Below, one piece after another: positions 1 to 5,315 of a DNA stretch of 6,605 bases. The first letter of the stretch is position 1. Each line of letters begins with the position of its first letter. The stretch is from positions 1-6,605 of the forward strand of contig MHQM01000043.1 in NCBI GenBank assembly GCA_001820655.1, written 5' to 3'. The translations under genes and the position numbers were made by a program. The notes below the pieces were generated by a model, which saw only the letters and a program-made list of their open reading frames with translations, made no database searches and was not told the origin of the DNA. This DNA is from Candidatus Sungbacteria bacterium RIFCSPHIGHO2_02_FULL_52_23. GTDB lineage: Bacteria > Patescibacteriota > Minisyncoccia > Sungbacterales > HO2-52-23.

Positions 1-269
1 TCAAACGTGTAGAAGAATTGCTCCGCAACCGCAGGATGCCATTCCGTCTCGCCCCATGGCTCATCCAACTGCATGGATGCGGTCAGGATTGCAAGCGGCC
101 CTTCGCGCGAACCCGATTTGTACGTCGTGGTGGCGTCATACGGCGCTGGAATCAGTGCGACTGCTGCACGCGCAAAGTCCTGCTCCGGCATACCGCAAAA
201 CCGCAGAGGCACGACTTCCGCTTTCTCTATCTCTCCCCCGTCAAAACCTTTTTTCGTACGAGAATTCAT
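1..269 (-). CDS. speB: Agmatinase / arginase-family ureohydrolase, N-terminal part (runs off left edge)
   Basis: The first 89 codons of a gene continuing past the left edge. Agmatinase hydrolyses agmatine to putrescine and urea in the cytoplasm using a two-manganese site. Residues 35-44 read VALIPAPYDA, followed by TTTYKSGSREGP and AILTASMQLD, which matches the typical agmatinase opening (a beta strand ending in P-x-P-Y-D, then TTTY..G.R.GP..I..AS). The metal-binding histidine and aspartate motifs lie outside the window, so activity cannot be judged. The ATG at 269-267 shares bases with the TGA stop of the preceding DHS-like gene (ATGA, four-base overlap), which indicates translational coupling. 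Only a weak GGAAA lies upstream. Its place downstream of an arginine decarboxylase supports agmatinase over arginase or formiminoglutamase, but another ureohydrolase acting on an aminopropyl- or aminobutyl-agmatine is possible. Confidence 0.85.
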   Translation of the reverse strand, partial: MNSRTKKGFDGGEIEKAEVVPLRFCGMPEQDFARAAVALIPAPYDATTTYKSGSREGPLAILTASMQLDEPWGETEWHPAVAEQFFYTF

Positions 270-1327
270 TTTCCGAATACTTTAGATGCGTCAAAGCCCT
301 TTCGCACTTTGCCGTGGGTGCGCTCGTTGAGTCCGTGCGTAATGATAGGAAGCGCCAGCGTTGCCTCGCAGTAGCAGGTCAGGTGATTCTCTGTGTCCGC
401 GATTTTGCCCCAGCTCATGGCTTCTTCAAGCGTACATCCGGAAAGCCCTCCCCATTGCGGACTGTCCATCGTGATCTGCACGGCGTATTTATGGGGATAG
501 TACGTCTCATCGTTTCCTTTGCGCTTCAGATAATTCCGCGTCGGAATCTTCCGATCTTCGTACAGCAGGTCTCCGGTGACGGCAAAAAGCTGGATGAAGT
601 CTTTGGGCACGCCGCCCCCGATATAAAGCACGCCGGTGTCTTTGACGTGTGACGCCATGCTCATAAACTCCACGTAGTCTTTCATCGCGTCAATAGAAAG
701 CGCAAATCCGCGGCTTTTTGCGACGAGTGCCGCGTCTCCATACGGACTGTCCGCAATCGCGGGGCAGAATACCGGCACGCCGTAGTGCGCCGCAGTGGCA
801 ACAATGCTTTTGATTCCCTTTTTCCAAAGCCACAGACCGAACAGGCGCAGAAATTCGCGCGAAGAGTATGAGTACTTTTCATCAAGAGTTACCATGAAGT
901 CCGCGATGAGTTCTGTCATCTGCATATACTCGTCCTCGCGACCATAGACGTCGTAGTAGCGGTTGAATCCTTCGCGGAAAAGTTTAGCATCATCTTCCAG
1001 ATGTGATCCCTGCCAATAGGGGTATCCCATGGCATCTACGATGTCTTCGGAAATGTTTGCGCCCGTGGATACCAGTACGTCAATATACCGGTGCTCAATC
1101 AGCCAATTGATCATCTTCCACTGGCCGGTCGTGGAAAGCGATCCTGTGTAGCCAAGGAAAATCGTCGTAGATGGATCTTTGACCATTTTGGTTAGGAGAG
1201 AGACGCTTTGCGCGAGTTTCTTCCCTTGGAATCCCGTCTGCTCCATAGCCTCAAGAAGTCCCGTCAAAGACTTTTCGCTGACAGTGATCGGCTCCACTTT
1301 TTTGCGCTGAAATGAACTTTTTGCCAT
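266..1327 (-). CDS. Deoxyhypusine synthase-family protein, paralogue 1 (353 aa)
   Basis: A protein of the deoxyhypusine synthase (DHS) fold, an NAD-dependent enzyme that transfers an aminobutyl group. Visible landmarks are IFLGYTGSLSTTG (residues 56-68, equivalent to the TSNLISSG nucleotide/substrate loop of eukaryotic DHS), VLVSTGANISED (84-95), VPVFCPAIADSPYGD (184-198), YIGGGVPKDF (235-244) and EEAMSWGKI (301-309). The last contains Lys308 at the place of the catalytic lysine. Compared with human DHS (alignment from memory), the active-site His position is Asp, the D313 position is Trp and the D316 position is Leu, while the Glu, Trp and Lys of E..SWGK remain. A stretch of about 20 residues near 256-276 is absent from the neighbouring paralogue. 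Bacteria lack eIF5A, and some bacterial DHS-like proteins are known homospermidine synthases, so polyamine synthesis is the likely role. The frame is open further upstream, but family similarity begins at this ATG. It has no visible Shine-Dalgarno and follows the upstream stop by 22 bases. Confidence 0.88.
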   Translation of the reverse strand: MAKSSFQRKKVEPITVSEKSLTGLLEAMEQTGFQGKKLAQSVSLLTKMVKDPSTTIFLGYTGSLSTTGQWKMINWLIEHRYIDVLVSTGANISEDIVDAMGYPYWQGSHLEDDAKLFREGFNRYYDVYGREDEYMQMTELIADFMVTLDEKYSYSSREFLRLFGLWLWKKGIKSIVATAAHYGVPVFCPAIADSPYGDAALVAKSRGFALSIDAMKDYVEFMSMASHVKDTGVLYIGGGVPKDFIQLFAVTGDLLYEDRKIPTRNYLKRKGNDETYYPHKYAVQITMDSPQWGGLSGCTLEEAMSWGKIADTENHLTCYCEATLALPIITHGLNERTHGKVRKGFDASKVFGK

Positions 1328-1349
1328 ATGATTTAAAATTAGTAAGTGC

Positions 1350-2378
1350 TTACGATTCAAAAATTTGAGAGAATGCCCACGACTTGCGACCCTTCCAGTG
1401 TCCGGTCTGATACGCATGCGCCGCAATGACCGGAAGGGCAGTTGTCGCTTCGGCGAATACCATCTGCTCATGCACCGTACTGACTTTACCCCATGAGCTT
1501 GCCTCTTTGAGCGTGGACGAGGAGCATGCGCCGTCGCGGACATCCGCCACCGTGATCTGCACGGCGTATTTGTGCACCGGCACGTCGGTGCCGAGGATCT
1601 CGGCGGCCACCACCGTATCTTGGGCGAAGTTTTTTGGCACACCTCCGCCGATCATAAGGAGCCCTGATTCCTTGCTCGCCATCTTAATTTGGGTAAGCTC
1701 CAGAAAATCTTTTACCGAGTCAATGCTGACATGGTTTTTGGGATTCTTCCACTGGTGCGAGATAAGCCCGAATCCGGCGGACGAATCGGAAAATGCGGGG
1801 CAGAAGATCGGCACATCCATTTCGTATGCGGTCTGCACCAGAGAATCTTTCTTTTTGGAGTGCTTTGTTAAATACCGCCCCATCTCGCGGATAAATTCGC
1901 GGGAAGAATACGGCCGCGGCTTAAGACCATCGGCGATTTTTTCAATAGTCTTATCGCAATTTTGAAGGTCGTTTTCATCAATAAACGTATCATAAATGCG
2001 GTCTATATAGAGCGAGCGCAAAAGCCCGTCATCTATAAAGGGGGTGCCTTTGTAATGCTTAAACCCAAGCGCCTCAAAGAAATCCATATCTACGATGGAA
2101 GCACCGGTCGCGACAATCACATCCACCATCCTGTTTTTCACCATATCCACATATACCTGCATGCACCCTGCCGCACTTGTGGAGCCTGCAAGCGTGAGCC
2201 ACACCGAGGCGCGCTTGTCCGCCAGCATCATATTGTAAATATCTGCGGCGCGCGCCAGATCGCGTGCCGAAAAAGACATCCTCGAATACGAATCCACCAG
2301 GCGCTTGACGTCAAGCTGTTTGATGTCTATATGCTCAATCGTATCGCGAAGAAGAGATTTCTTTGTAGGCTTGCTCAT
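1350..2378 (-). CDS. Deoxyhypusine synthase-family protein, paralogue 2 (342 aa)
   Basis: A second, clearly diverged DHS-family protein directly upstream of the first in the same operon. Landmarks are LTLAGSTSAAGCM (residues 61-73), VIVATGASIVD (87-97), VPIFCPAFSDSSAG (189-202), MIGGGVPKNF (242-251), VHKYAVQIT (268-276) and KEASSWGKV (291-299), with the presumed catalytic Lys298. The position of the human active-site histidine is Asn, and the D316 position is Cys (C285). The DG pair equivalent to D313 is kept (D282). This pattern, including TLAGSTSA and the missing histidine, resembles bacterial DHS-like proteins rather than eIF5A-modifying enzymes, so homospermidine or another aminobutylated polyamine is the probable product. 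I chose the ATG at 2378 because AGGA lies eight bases upstream. An in-frame TTG at 2396 would add six residues but has no such site. The gap to the decarboxylase gene is 27 bases. Confidence 0.88.
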   Translation of the reverse strand: MSKPTKKSLLRDTIEHIDIKQLDVKRLVDSYSRMSFSARDLARAADIYNMMLADKRASVWLTLAGSTSAAGCMQVYVDMVKNRMVDVIVATGASIVDMDFFEALGFKHYKGTPFIDDGLLRSLYIDRIYDTFIDENDLQNCDKTIEKIADGLKPRPYSSREFIREMGRYLTKHSKKKDSLVQTAYEMDVPIFCPAFSDSSAGFGLISHQWKNPKNHVSIDSVKDFLELTQIKMASKESGLLMIGGGVPKNFAQDTVVAAEILGTDVPVHKYAVQITVADVRDGACSSSTLKEASSWGKVSTVHEQMVFAEATTALPVIAAHAYQTGHWKGRKSWAFSQIFES

Positions 2379-2386
2379 AGCTGGTT

Positions 2387-2390
2387 TCCT
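2387..2390 (-). promoter_or_regulatory. Shine-Dalgarno AGGA for DHS-like paralogue 2
   Basis: On the minus strand AGGA is followed by eight bases and then ATG at 2378. It decides between this ATG and the in-frame TTG at 2396, whose codon would lie just upstream of the AGGA. It is the only well-spaced ribosome binding site I see in the window, since the other starts either lack one or are coupled by overlap. Confidence 0.6.
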
Positions 2391-2405
2391 AGTCAATTAA
2401 GACGC

Positions 2406-3770
2406 TCACCACCCAAACTGTTTTCCGATATCCTCTGCGGTCTCACGCTTGCGCGCGACCGTTACGATGCCGTTTTGCAGTACCAGTTTCAGAGGTGACG
2501 AAAGCAGACAGTGGTGCGATGCGAACGCATCCTGATACGCTCCGGTATCAAAAATCGCAATATAGAGATCCTCTCCGGGATTCAGGTCTTCAAGACGCGG
2601 CAAAGAGACATAGCCGTCCCGCGCCGTATACTTGTCATCCGAGTCGCACGAAAGCCCCGCAAGCCACACGCGATGCTTTTTCTTGTCATTGATCCGGTTT
2701 ACCGGCACGATATGCCACTTCTGATGGATCGCCCACGTATCCAGAAGATCATTCATAAAGCTCCCGTCAATGATGTACCAAAATTTCGCAAGACCCTTGG
2801 GCACAGCTTTTGCCGATACGATTTTGAATATCGTAAGCTGTGCCGGCGCTATCACATGCCGCCCCCATTCCACCACGATATTCGGATGCGGCATTTCCCA
2901 GACATCAGCAAGCTTCTTGAGCGTCGCAATCATCGCCTTGCTTACCGTCTCAAGGCTATACATCGGCTTTTTTTCGTACGGAATGGCAAATCCTCCGCCG
3001 ATATCAAGCGTATCAAGCGACGGATTGATCTCGCGAATCTTTTTATACACGTGCAGAGCTTCCTTCATGGCGGCGATAATATCCGTCCCACGCTCAATCT
3101 GCGATCCGATGTGATAGTGCAAAAGCTTCAGATTGCGTATCTTGCCAAGCTCCACGATTTCGTCGGCCAAAAGTCCAAAACGGTCGGCTTTTTTATCCCA
3201 GTGGGAGCGTACCTTTGTCTGCAGATTGATCCGCACGCCGATATCGCCCTTAAACTCCTTAAACTCATCAAGTTCGGACGCATCCTCAATAATAGGCACG
3301 ACACGCACCGAGCGCTCGGCCAAATGATGAATCAAATCCACATATGCTTTCGTCTTTGGGCCGTTGCACAGAATCCTGATTTTTGTATTCACGCTGTCGC
3401 TCTCCCAAAGCTTGCGCACCAGTGTCAGCTCATTATGCGATCCGACTTCCAGATGCGCCCCCTCGGATACCAAAGGCAGGACAGCCTCGCGGTTTTGATT
3501 GACCTTCATCGGATAGTGGTAGAAGAATTTCCCGCGGTATCCGGCCTGCTTCATATTGCGGTCAAAAATCGTAAAAAGCCGATTGAGCCGTTCCTCCACA
3601 ACAAACGGCAGGAATATCTCCAGAGACGAGCCAAACTTGCGCACGAGGTCGTGCACATTGTATTGATAATTTCCTTCACGGATGATAAGCTCGGCGTCCG
3701 TATTTACGTCAAACACCTCCGTGTTGCATTCTTTGCGTCCGAGTTTCCAGAATTTTTTTTGCGTTCTCAT
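2406..3770 (-). CDS. speA: Compact biosynthetic arginine decarboxylase (454 aa)
   Basis: A PLP-dependent fold-III (alanine racemase-like) decarboxylase converting arginine to agmatine. Motifs in order: FDVN near residue 20, FFYHYPMKVNQN with the PLP lysine Lys89, LCNGPKTKAYV (134-144), LLHYHIGSQI (216-225), LDIGGGFAIPY (255-265), VEWGRH (300-305), SCDSDD (374-379, presumed catalytic cysteine) and DTGAYQ (408-413). YPxKVNQ, CNG.K, C-D-S-D and GAYQ are characteristic of the SpeA branch rather than of ornithine or diaminopimelate decarboxylases. Classical SpeA is about 630-660 residues. Here the EWGRH block runs almost directly into the C-terminal barrel, so the interposed helical domain and the C-terminal extension are missing. 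The start is uncertain. ATG at 3770 gives the expected N-terminus (FW.LG.....VFDVN). In-frame ATG at 3833 and GTG at 3896 would add 21 or 42 low-similarity residues and have badly spaced purine tracts. It is the first gene of the operon and shows no terminator before the DHS-like genes. Confidence 0.9.
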   Translation of the reverse strand: MRTQKKFWKLGRKECNTEVFDVNTDAELIIREGNYQYNVHDLVRKFGSSLEIFLPFVVEERLNRLFTIFDRNMKQAGYRGKFFYHYPMKVNQNREAVLPLVSEGAHLEVGSHNELTLVRKLWESDSVNTKIRILCNGPKTKAYVDLIHHLAERSVRVVPIIEDASELDEFKEFKGDIGVRINLQTKVRSHWDKKADRFGLLADEIVELGKIRNLKLLHYHIGSQIERGTDIIAAMKEALHVYKKIREINPSLDTLDIGGGFAIPYEKKPMYSLETVSKAMIATLKKLADVWEMPHPNIVVEWGRHVIAPAQLTIFKIVSAKAVPKGLAKFWYIIDGSFMNDLLDTWAIHQKWHIVPVNRINDKKKHRVWLAGLSCDSDDKYTARDGYVSLPRLEDLNPGEDLYIAIFDTGAYQDAFASHHCLLSSPLKLVLQNGIVTVARKRETAEDIGKQFGW

Positions 3771-3777
3771 ACGTATA

Positions 3778-3806
3778 ATTATTGTGTCGTCGCCGCGGAT
3801 GCGCAA
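3778..3806 (-). promoter_or_regulatory. Putative promoter of the polyamine operon
   Basis: On the minus strand TTGCGC (3806-3801), a 17-base spacer and AATAAT (3783-3778, five of six matches to TATAAT). The predicted start of transcription is about base 3771, one base before the ATG at 3770, so the mRNA would be leaderless or nearly so. A competing candidate is TTGACG (3866-3861), 17 bases, TAAAAA (3843-3838), which would give a leader of about 60 bases without a Shine-Dalgarno. This is inference from motif matching only. Confidence 0.4.
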
Positions 3807-3886
3807 AAATATTTTACGAATCGCGGGGGACATTTCCTTTTTACTCTTGCTTATGAATTCCGTCAAGCGTTTTTCGGCAAAAAAAG

Positions 3887-3895
3887 TTATCCACA
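3887..3895 (+). promoter_or_regulatory. Consensus DnaA box (TTATCCACA)
   Basis: A perfect match to the high-affinity E. coli-type DnaA box, located between the decarboxylase start and the rightward promoter of the lysine-rich gene. I found no second copy in the window, so this is not an origin-like cluster. It may be a regulatory DnaA site or a chance match. A nine-base match on either strand is expected about once in 20 windows of this size. Confidence 0.35.
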
Positions 3896-3937
3896 CGCTC
3901 CTGCATTGACGAATGATACGCGAATGCGGGACAATGG

Positions 3938-3946
3938 TGATATAAG
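3938..3946 (+). promoter_or_regulatory. Extended -10 promoter of the lysine-rich peptide gene
   Basis: TGATATAAG contains the TGn extension and a TATAAG hexamer (3941-3946). There is no good -35 at 17 bases, which extended -10 promoters tolerate. Transcription would start near 3953, giving a leader of about 63 bases that contains the hairpin at 3964-3990. A weaker alternative is TTGACG (3906-3911), 18 bases, GACAAT (3930-3935). Confidence 0.45.
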
Positions 3947-3952
3947 TTCAGT

Positions 3953-3990
3953 AAAAAAATTCCGCGCACTGATCCGGTCGTCCAGTGCGC
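3953..3990 (-). terminator. Hairpin with U-tract on the minus strand
   Basis: GCGCACTG (3964-3971) and CAGTGCGC (3983-3990) form a perfect 8-bp stem with an 11-base loop. Read on the minus strand the stem is followed by GGAA and seven T residues (3959-3953), which is the layout of an intrinsic terminator. It would catch leftward read-through from murB before the polyamine operon. On the plus strand the same hairpin sits in the leader of the lysine-rich gene, about 25 bases before its ATG, with no T-tract after it, so a role in that leader is an alternative. Confidence 0.5.
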
Positions 3991-4015
3991 AGAAAAATAA
4001 TTCGTACCTGCTATT

Positions 4016-4078
4016 ATGAAAAAGAAAAAGAAGGCAGCAAAGAAGAAAAAGACCGCCAAGAGGAAAAAACGGCGGTAA
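4016..4078 (+). CDS. Tiny lysine-rich basic protein (20 aa)
   Basis: The reading frame begins MKKKKKAAKKKK and ends KRKKRR, followed by TAA. Twelve Lys and three Arg make 15 of 20 residues basic, with only Ala, Thr and Met besides. No fold or catalytic motif is possible at this length. Such a peptide would bind nucleic acid or ribosomal RNA, like histone H1-like tails or the basic extensions of small ribosomal proteins. That it is a real gene is supported by its position between an extended -10 promoter (3938-3946) and a strong terminator (4116-4145), and by the lack of any other frame in this slot. Against it, no Shine-Dalgarno precedes the ATG and A-rich DNA gives lysine codons easily. No longer in-frame start exists, because a TAA lies at 3998-4000. 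The alternative is that the transcript is a small RNA. Confidence 0.55.
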   Translation: MKKKKKAAKKKKTAKRKKRR

Positions 4079-4083
4079 GCGTT

Positions 4084-4111
4084 GCGATAGCATCGCTGAA
4101 ACTTTCTTCAG
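4084..4111 (+). other. Two small hairpins in the 3' leader of the lysine-rich transcript
   Basis: GCGAT (4084-4088) pairs with ATCGC (4092-4096), and CTGAA (4096-4100) with TTCAG (4107-4111). They fill the gap between the peptide stop and the terminator. Each stem is only five base pairs, so chance formation is possible. Together with the terminator they would give a compactly folded 3' end. Confidence 0.25.
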
Positions 4112-4115
4112 AAAC

Positions 4116-4145
4116 AAAAACCTCCCGATACATCGGGAGGTTTTT
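4116..4145. terminator. Bidirectional intrinsic terminator between the lysine-rich gene and murB
   Basis: The stem CCTCCCGA / TCGGGAGG (4121-4128 and 4133-4140) closes a four-base loop and is flanked by five A residues on the left and five T residues on the right, so it works in both directions. It ends the rightward lysine-rich transcript and, read leftward, lies one base beyond the TAG stop of murB (4147-4149). Its core CCCGAT..ATCGGG recurs in the palindrome at 5391-5404. Confidence 0.9.
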
Positions 4146-4146
4146 G

Positions 4147-5091
4147 CTAAAACCCTACGCGCTGTATCTCTTCATGCAGTACGATGCCGTATTTTTTGAA
4201 AACCGCGTCGCGGGCGATCGTCGCAAGCCTTACGACATCCTCCGCCGTACCGCCGCCTTCGTTGAGAAAGAAGTTTCCGTGCCTATGAGAGATGATGATA
4301 TGACCCACGCGCGTCCCCTTGAGACCCGCGTGATCAATCAGCAGTGCCGCAGGAATACGGTCTCGCGAGGCAAACTCGGCAAGTTCGGGGAAATGCGCGA
4401 TCAGCGCTTCTTTTGTCTTCTCCGTGTCATGCCATGCGGGATTCTTAAAAACGCATCCGCACGATTTTGAGCCGATGTCCTGCTTGGATGCACGCTCCGC
4501 ACTCGTACGATGGATTTCCTCCCGGATCAGCGCAGGATCGCCCCTATGCAGTTTCAGAGTCGCCGAAAGCACGATCCATTCCGGATGCCGCTTAAAAGCC
4601 GAATCGCGATATCCGAACTGGCATTGGGTAGCCGGCAATTGATAGCCCATGGCTTTTGCGGCGTCAAAAATCATTACGGAGTCCACTACGTCTTTCATCT
4701 CATGGCCAAAGCATCCTGCGTTGCCGCGCACCGATCCTCCGACCGTGCCGGGTACGCCGATCGCCCACGAAAATCCTCCAAGTCCCGCATGCGCCGCCCC
4801 TGCAGAAGCGCGTGCCATCATCACACCCGCAGGCGCAATCAGCCTCTCCCCCTCTATGCGAATCTCGCCTCCTACCATACGGATCGCGAGGCCCTCAAAT
4901 CCGCGGTCTGCGACAAGCGTGTTGGATCCGGCGCCCATGATAAAAAATGGCACGTCCTTGTCGTATGCAAATCGCAAAGCCTCTTCAAGTTCGCCCGCAT
5001 TCTTTACTTCCGCAAAAAATCGCGCGGGACCTCCGATCTTATAGATCGTGAAGGGGGCTAGGAGAATATTCTCTTTGATCTCAACAGCCAT
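4147..5091 (-). CDS. murB: UDP-N-acetylenolpyruvoylglucosamine reductase MurB (314 aa)
   Basis: A cytoplasmic FAD enzyme that reduces UDP-GlcNAc-enolpyruvate to UDP-MurNAc with NADPH, the second committed step of peptidoglycan synthesis. Landmarks: YKIGGPARFF (residues 17-26), IMGAGSNTLVADRGFEGL (51-68, FAD-binding), GVPGTVGGSVRGNAGCFG (112-129), FGYRDSAF (159-166, with Tyr161 and Arg162), CGCVFKNP (211-218), ISHRHGNFFLN (267-277) and a C-terminal LHEEIQRVG with the presumed catalytic Glu308. The overall layout and length fit a full MurB. The residue at the usual proton-donating serine (Ser229 in E. coli, in GSFFKNP) is Cys213, a conservative change that some homologues probably share. No Shine-Dalgarno precedes the ATG, and a putative -10 lies six bases upstream of it, consistent with a leaderless mRNA. 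It appears to be transcribed alone, convergent with the lysine-rich gene. Confidence 0.95.
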   Translation of the reverse strand: MAVEIKENILLAPFTIYKIGGPARFFAEVKNAGELEEALRFAYDKDVPFFIMGAGSNTLVADRGFEGLAIRMVGGEIRIEGERLIAPAGVMMARASAGAAHAGLGGFSWAIGVPGTVGGSVRGNAGCFGHEMKDVVDSVMIFDAAKAMGYQLPATQCQFGYRDSAFKRHPEWIVLSATLKLHRGDPALIREEIHRTSAERASKQDIGSKSCGCVFKNPAWHDTEKTKEALIAHFPELAEFASRDRIPAALLIDHAGLKGTRVGHIIISHRHGNFFLNEGGGTAEDVVRLATIARDAVFKKYGIVLHEEIQRVGF

Positions 5092-5097
5092 ATAGAT

Positions 5098-5126
5098 ATG
5101 CTATGGGTAAAAAGCCTGATTTGCAA
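5098..5126 (-). promoter_or_regulatory. Putative murB promoter
   Basis: On the minus strand TTGCAA (5126-5121), a 17-base spacer and TAGCAT (5103-5098), four of six matches in each hexamer. Counting six bases after the -10 puts the start at base 5091, the A of the murB ATG, so the transcript would be leaderless. The -35 is palindromic and is the same six bases used by the rightward promoter. It is weak by consensus and supported mainly by the spacing. Confidence 0.35.
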
Positions 5127-5148
5127 TCGGGGGATATCAACGTATAAT
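5121..5148 (+). promoter_or_regulatory. Rightward promoter into the structured region
   Basis: TTGCAA (5121-5126), a 16-base spacer and a perfect TATAAT (5143-5148). The predicted start is about 5155, only 12 bases before the outer helix of the structured region begins at 5167. No convincing protein gene lies downstream on this strand, so the product would be a non-coding RNA. The motif match is direct. Its activity is inference. Confidence 0.5.
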
Positions 5149-5239
5149 TACTTTGTTGGATAGTTGCTTTGGGTGGCATGAGAGGCAGGCACTTTCACCC
5201 TCCCACCTTTCTCTTGATGGACTGCGGAGCTGGCACTCA

Positions 5240-5266
5240 CTTAAGGACAAATGAGGAGTTCAACCC
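5240..5266 (+). repeat. Direct repeat unit, intact copy
   Basis: This copy holds CTTAAGGACAAA (5240-5251), three bases, then GGAGTTCAACCC (5255-5266). Both 12-base halves recur exactly further right, at 5304-5315 and 5486-5497, where they are separated by the 166-bp palindrome. The copy lies in the loop of arm 1 of the structured region. Confidence 0.65.
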
Positions 5267-5315
5267 TCCACAGTCCTTCTGGGGTAAAAGGTGGGAGGGC
5301 AGGCTTAAGGACAAA

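Noticed and set aside
533..547. Short hairpin ATTCCG-CGT-CGGAAT inside DHS-like gene 1, as a possible second inserted element
   Set aside because: The arms are only six bases, there is no flanking duplication, and the surrounding loop of the protein is plausible family variation.
1328..1642. Extension of DHS-like paralogue 1 upstream of its ATG at 1327
   Set aside because: The extra 105 codons overlap the end of paralogue 2 in another frame and carry no DHS-family sequence.
3771..3896. Earlier starts for the arginine decarboxylase (ATG 3833 or GTG 3896)
   Set aside because: Their purine tracts abut the start codons with only one or two bases of spacing, and the added residues show no family similarity. 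They remain possible and are noted under the gene.
2511..4019. A 502-codon open frame on the plus strand opposite the arginine decarboxylase
   Set aside because: It is antisense to a gene with clear family motifs, has no recognisable domain, and its composition (many His, Arg and Ile) is that of a mirror of a coding strand.
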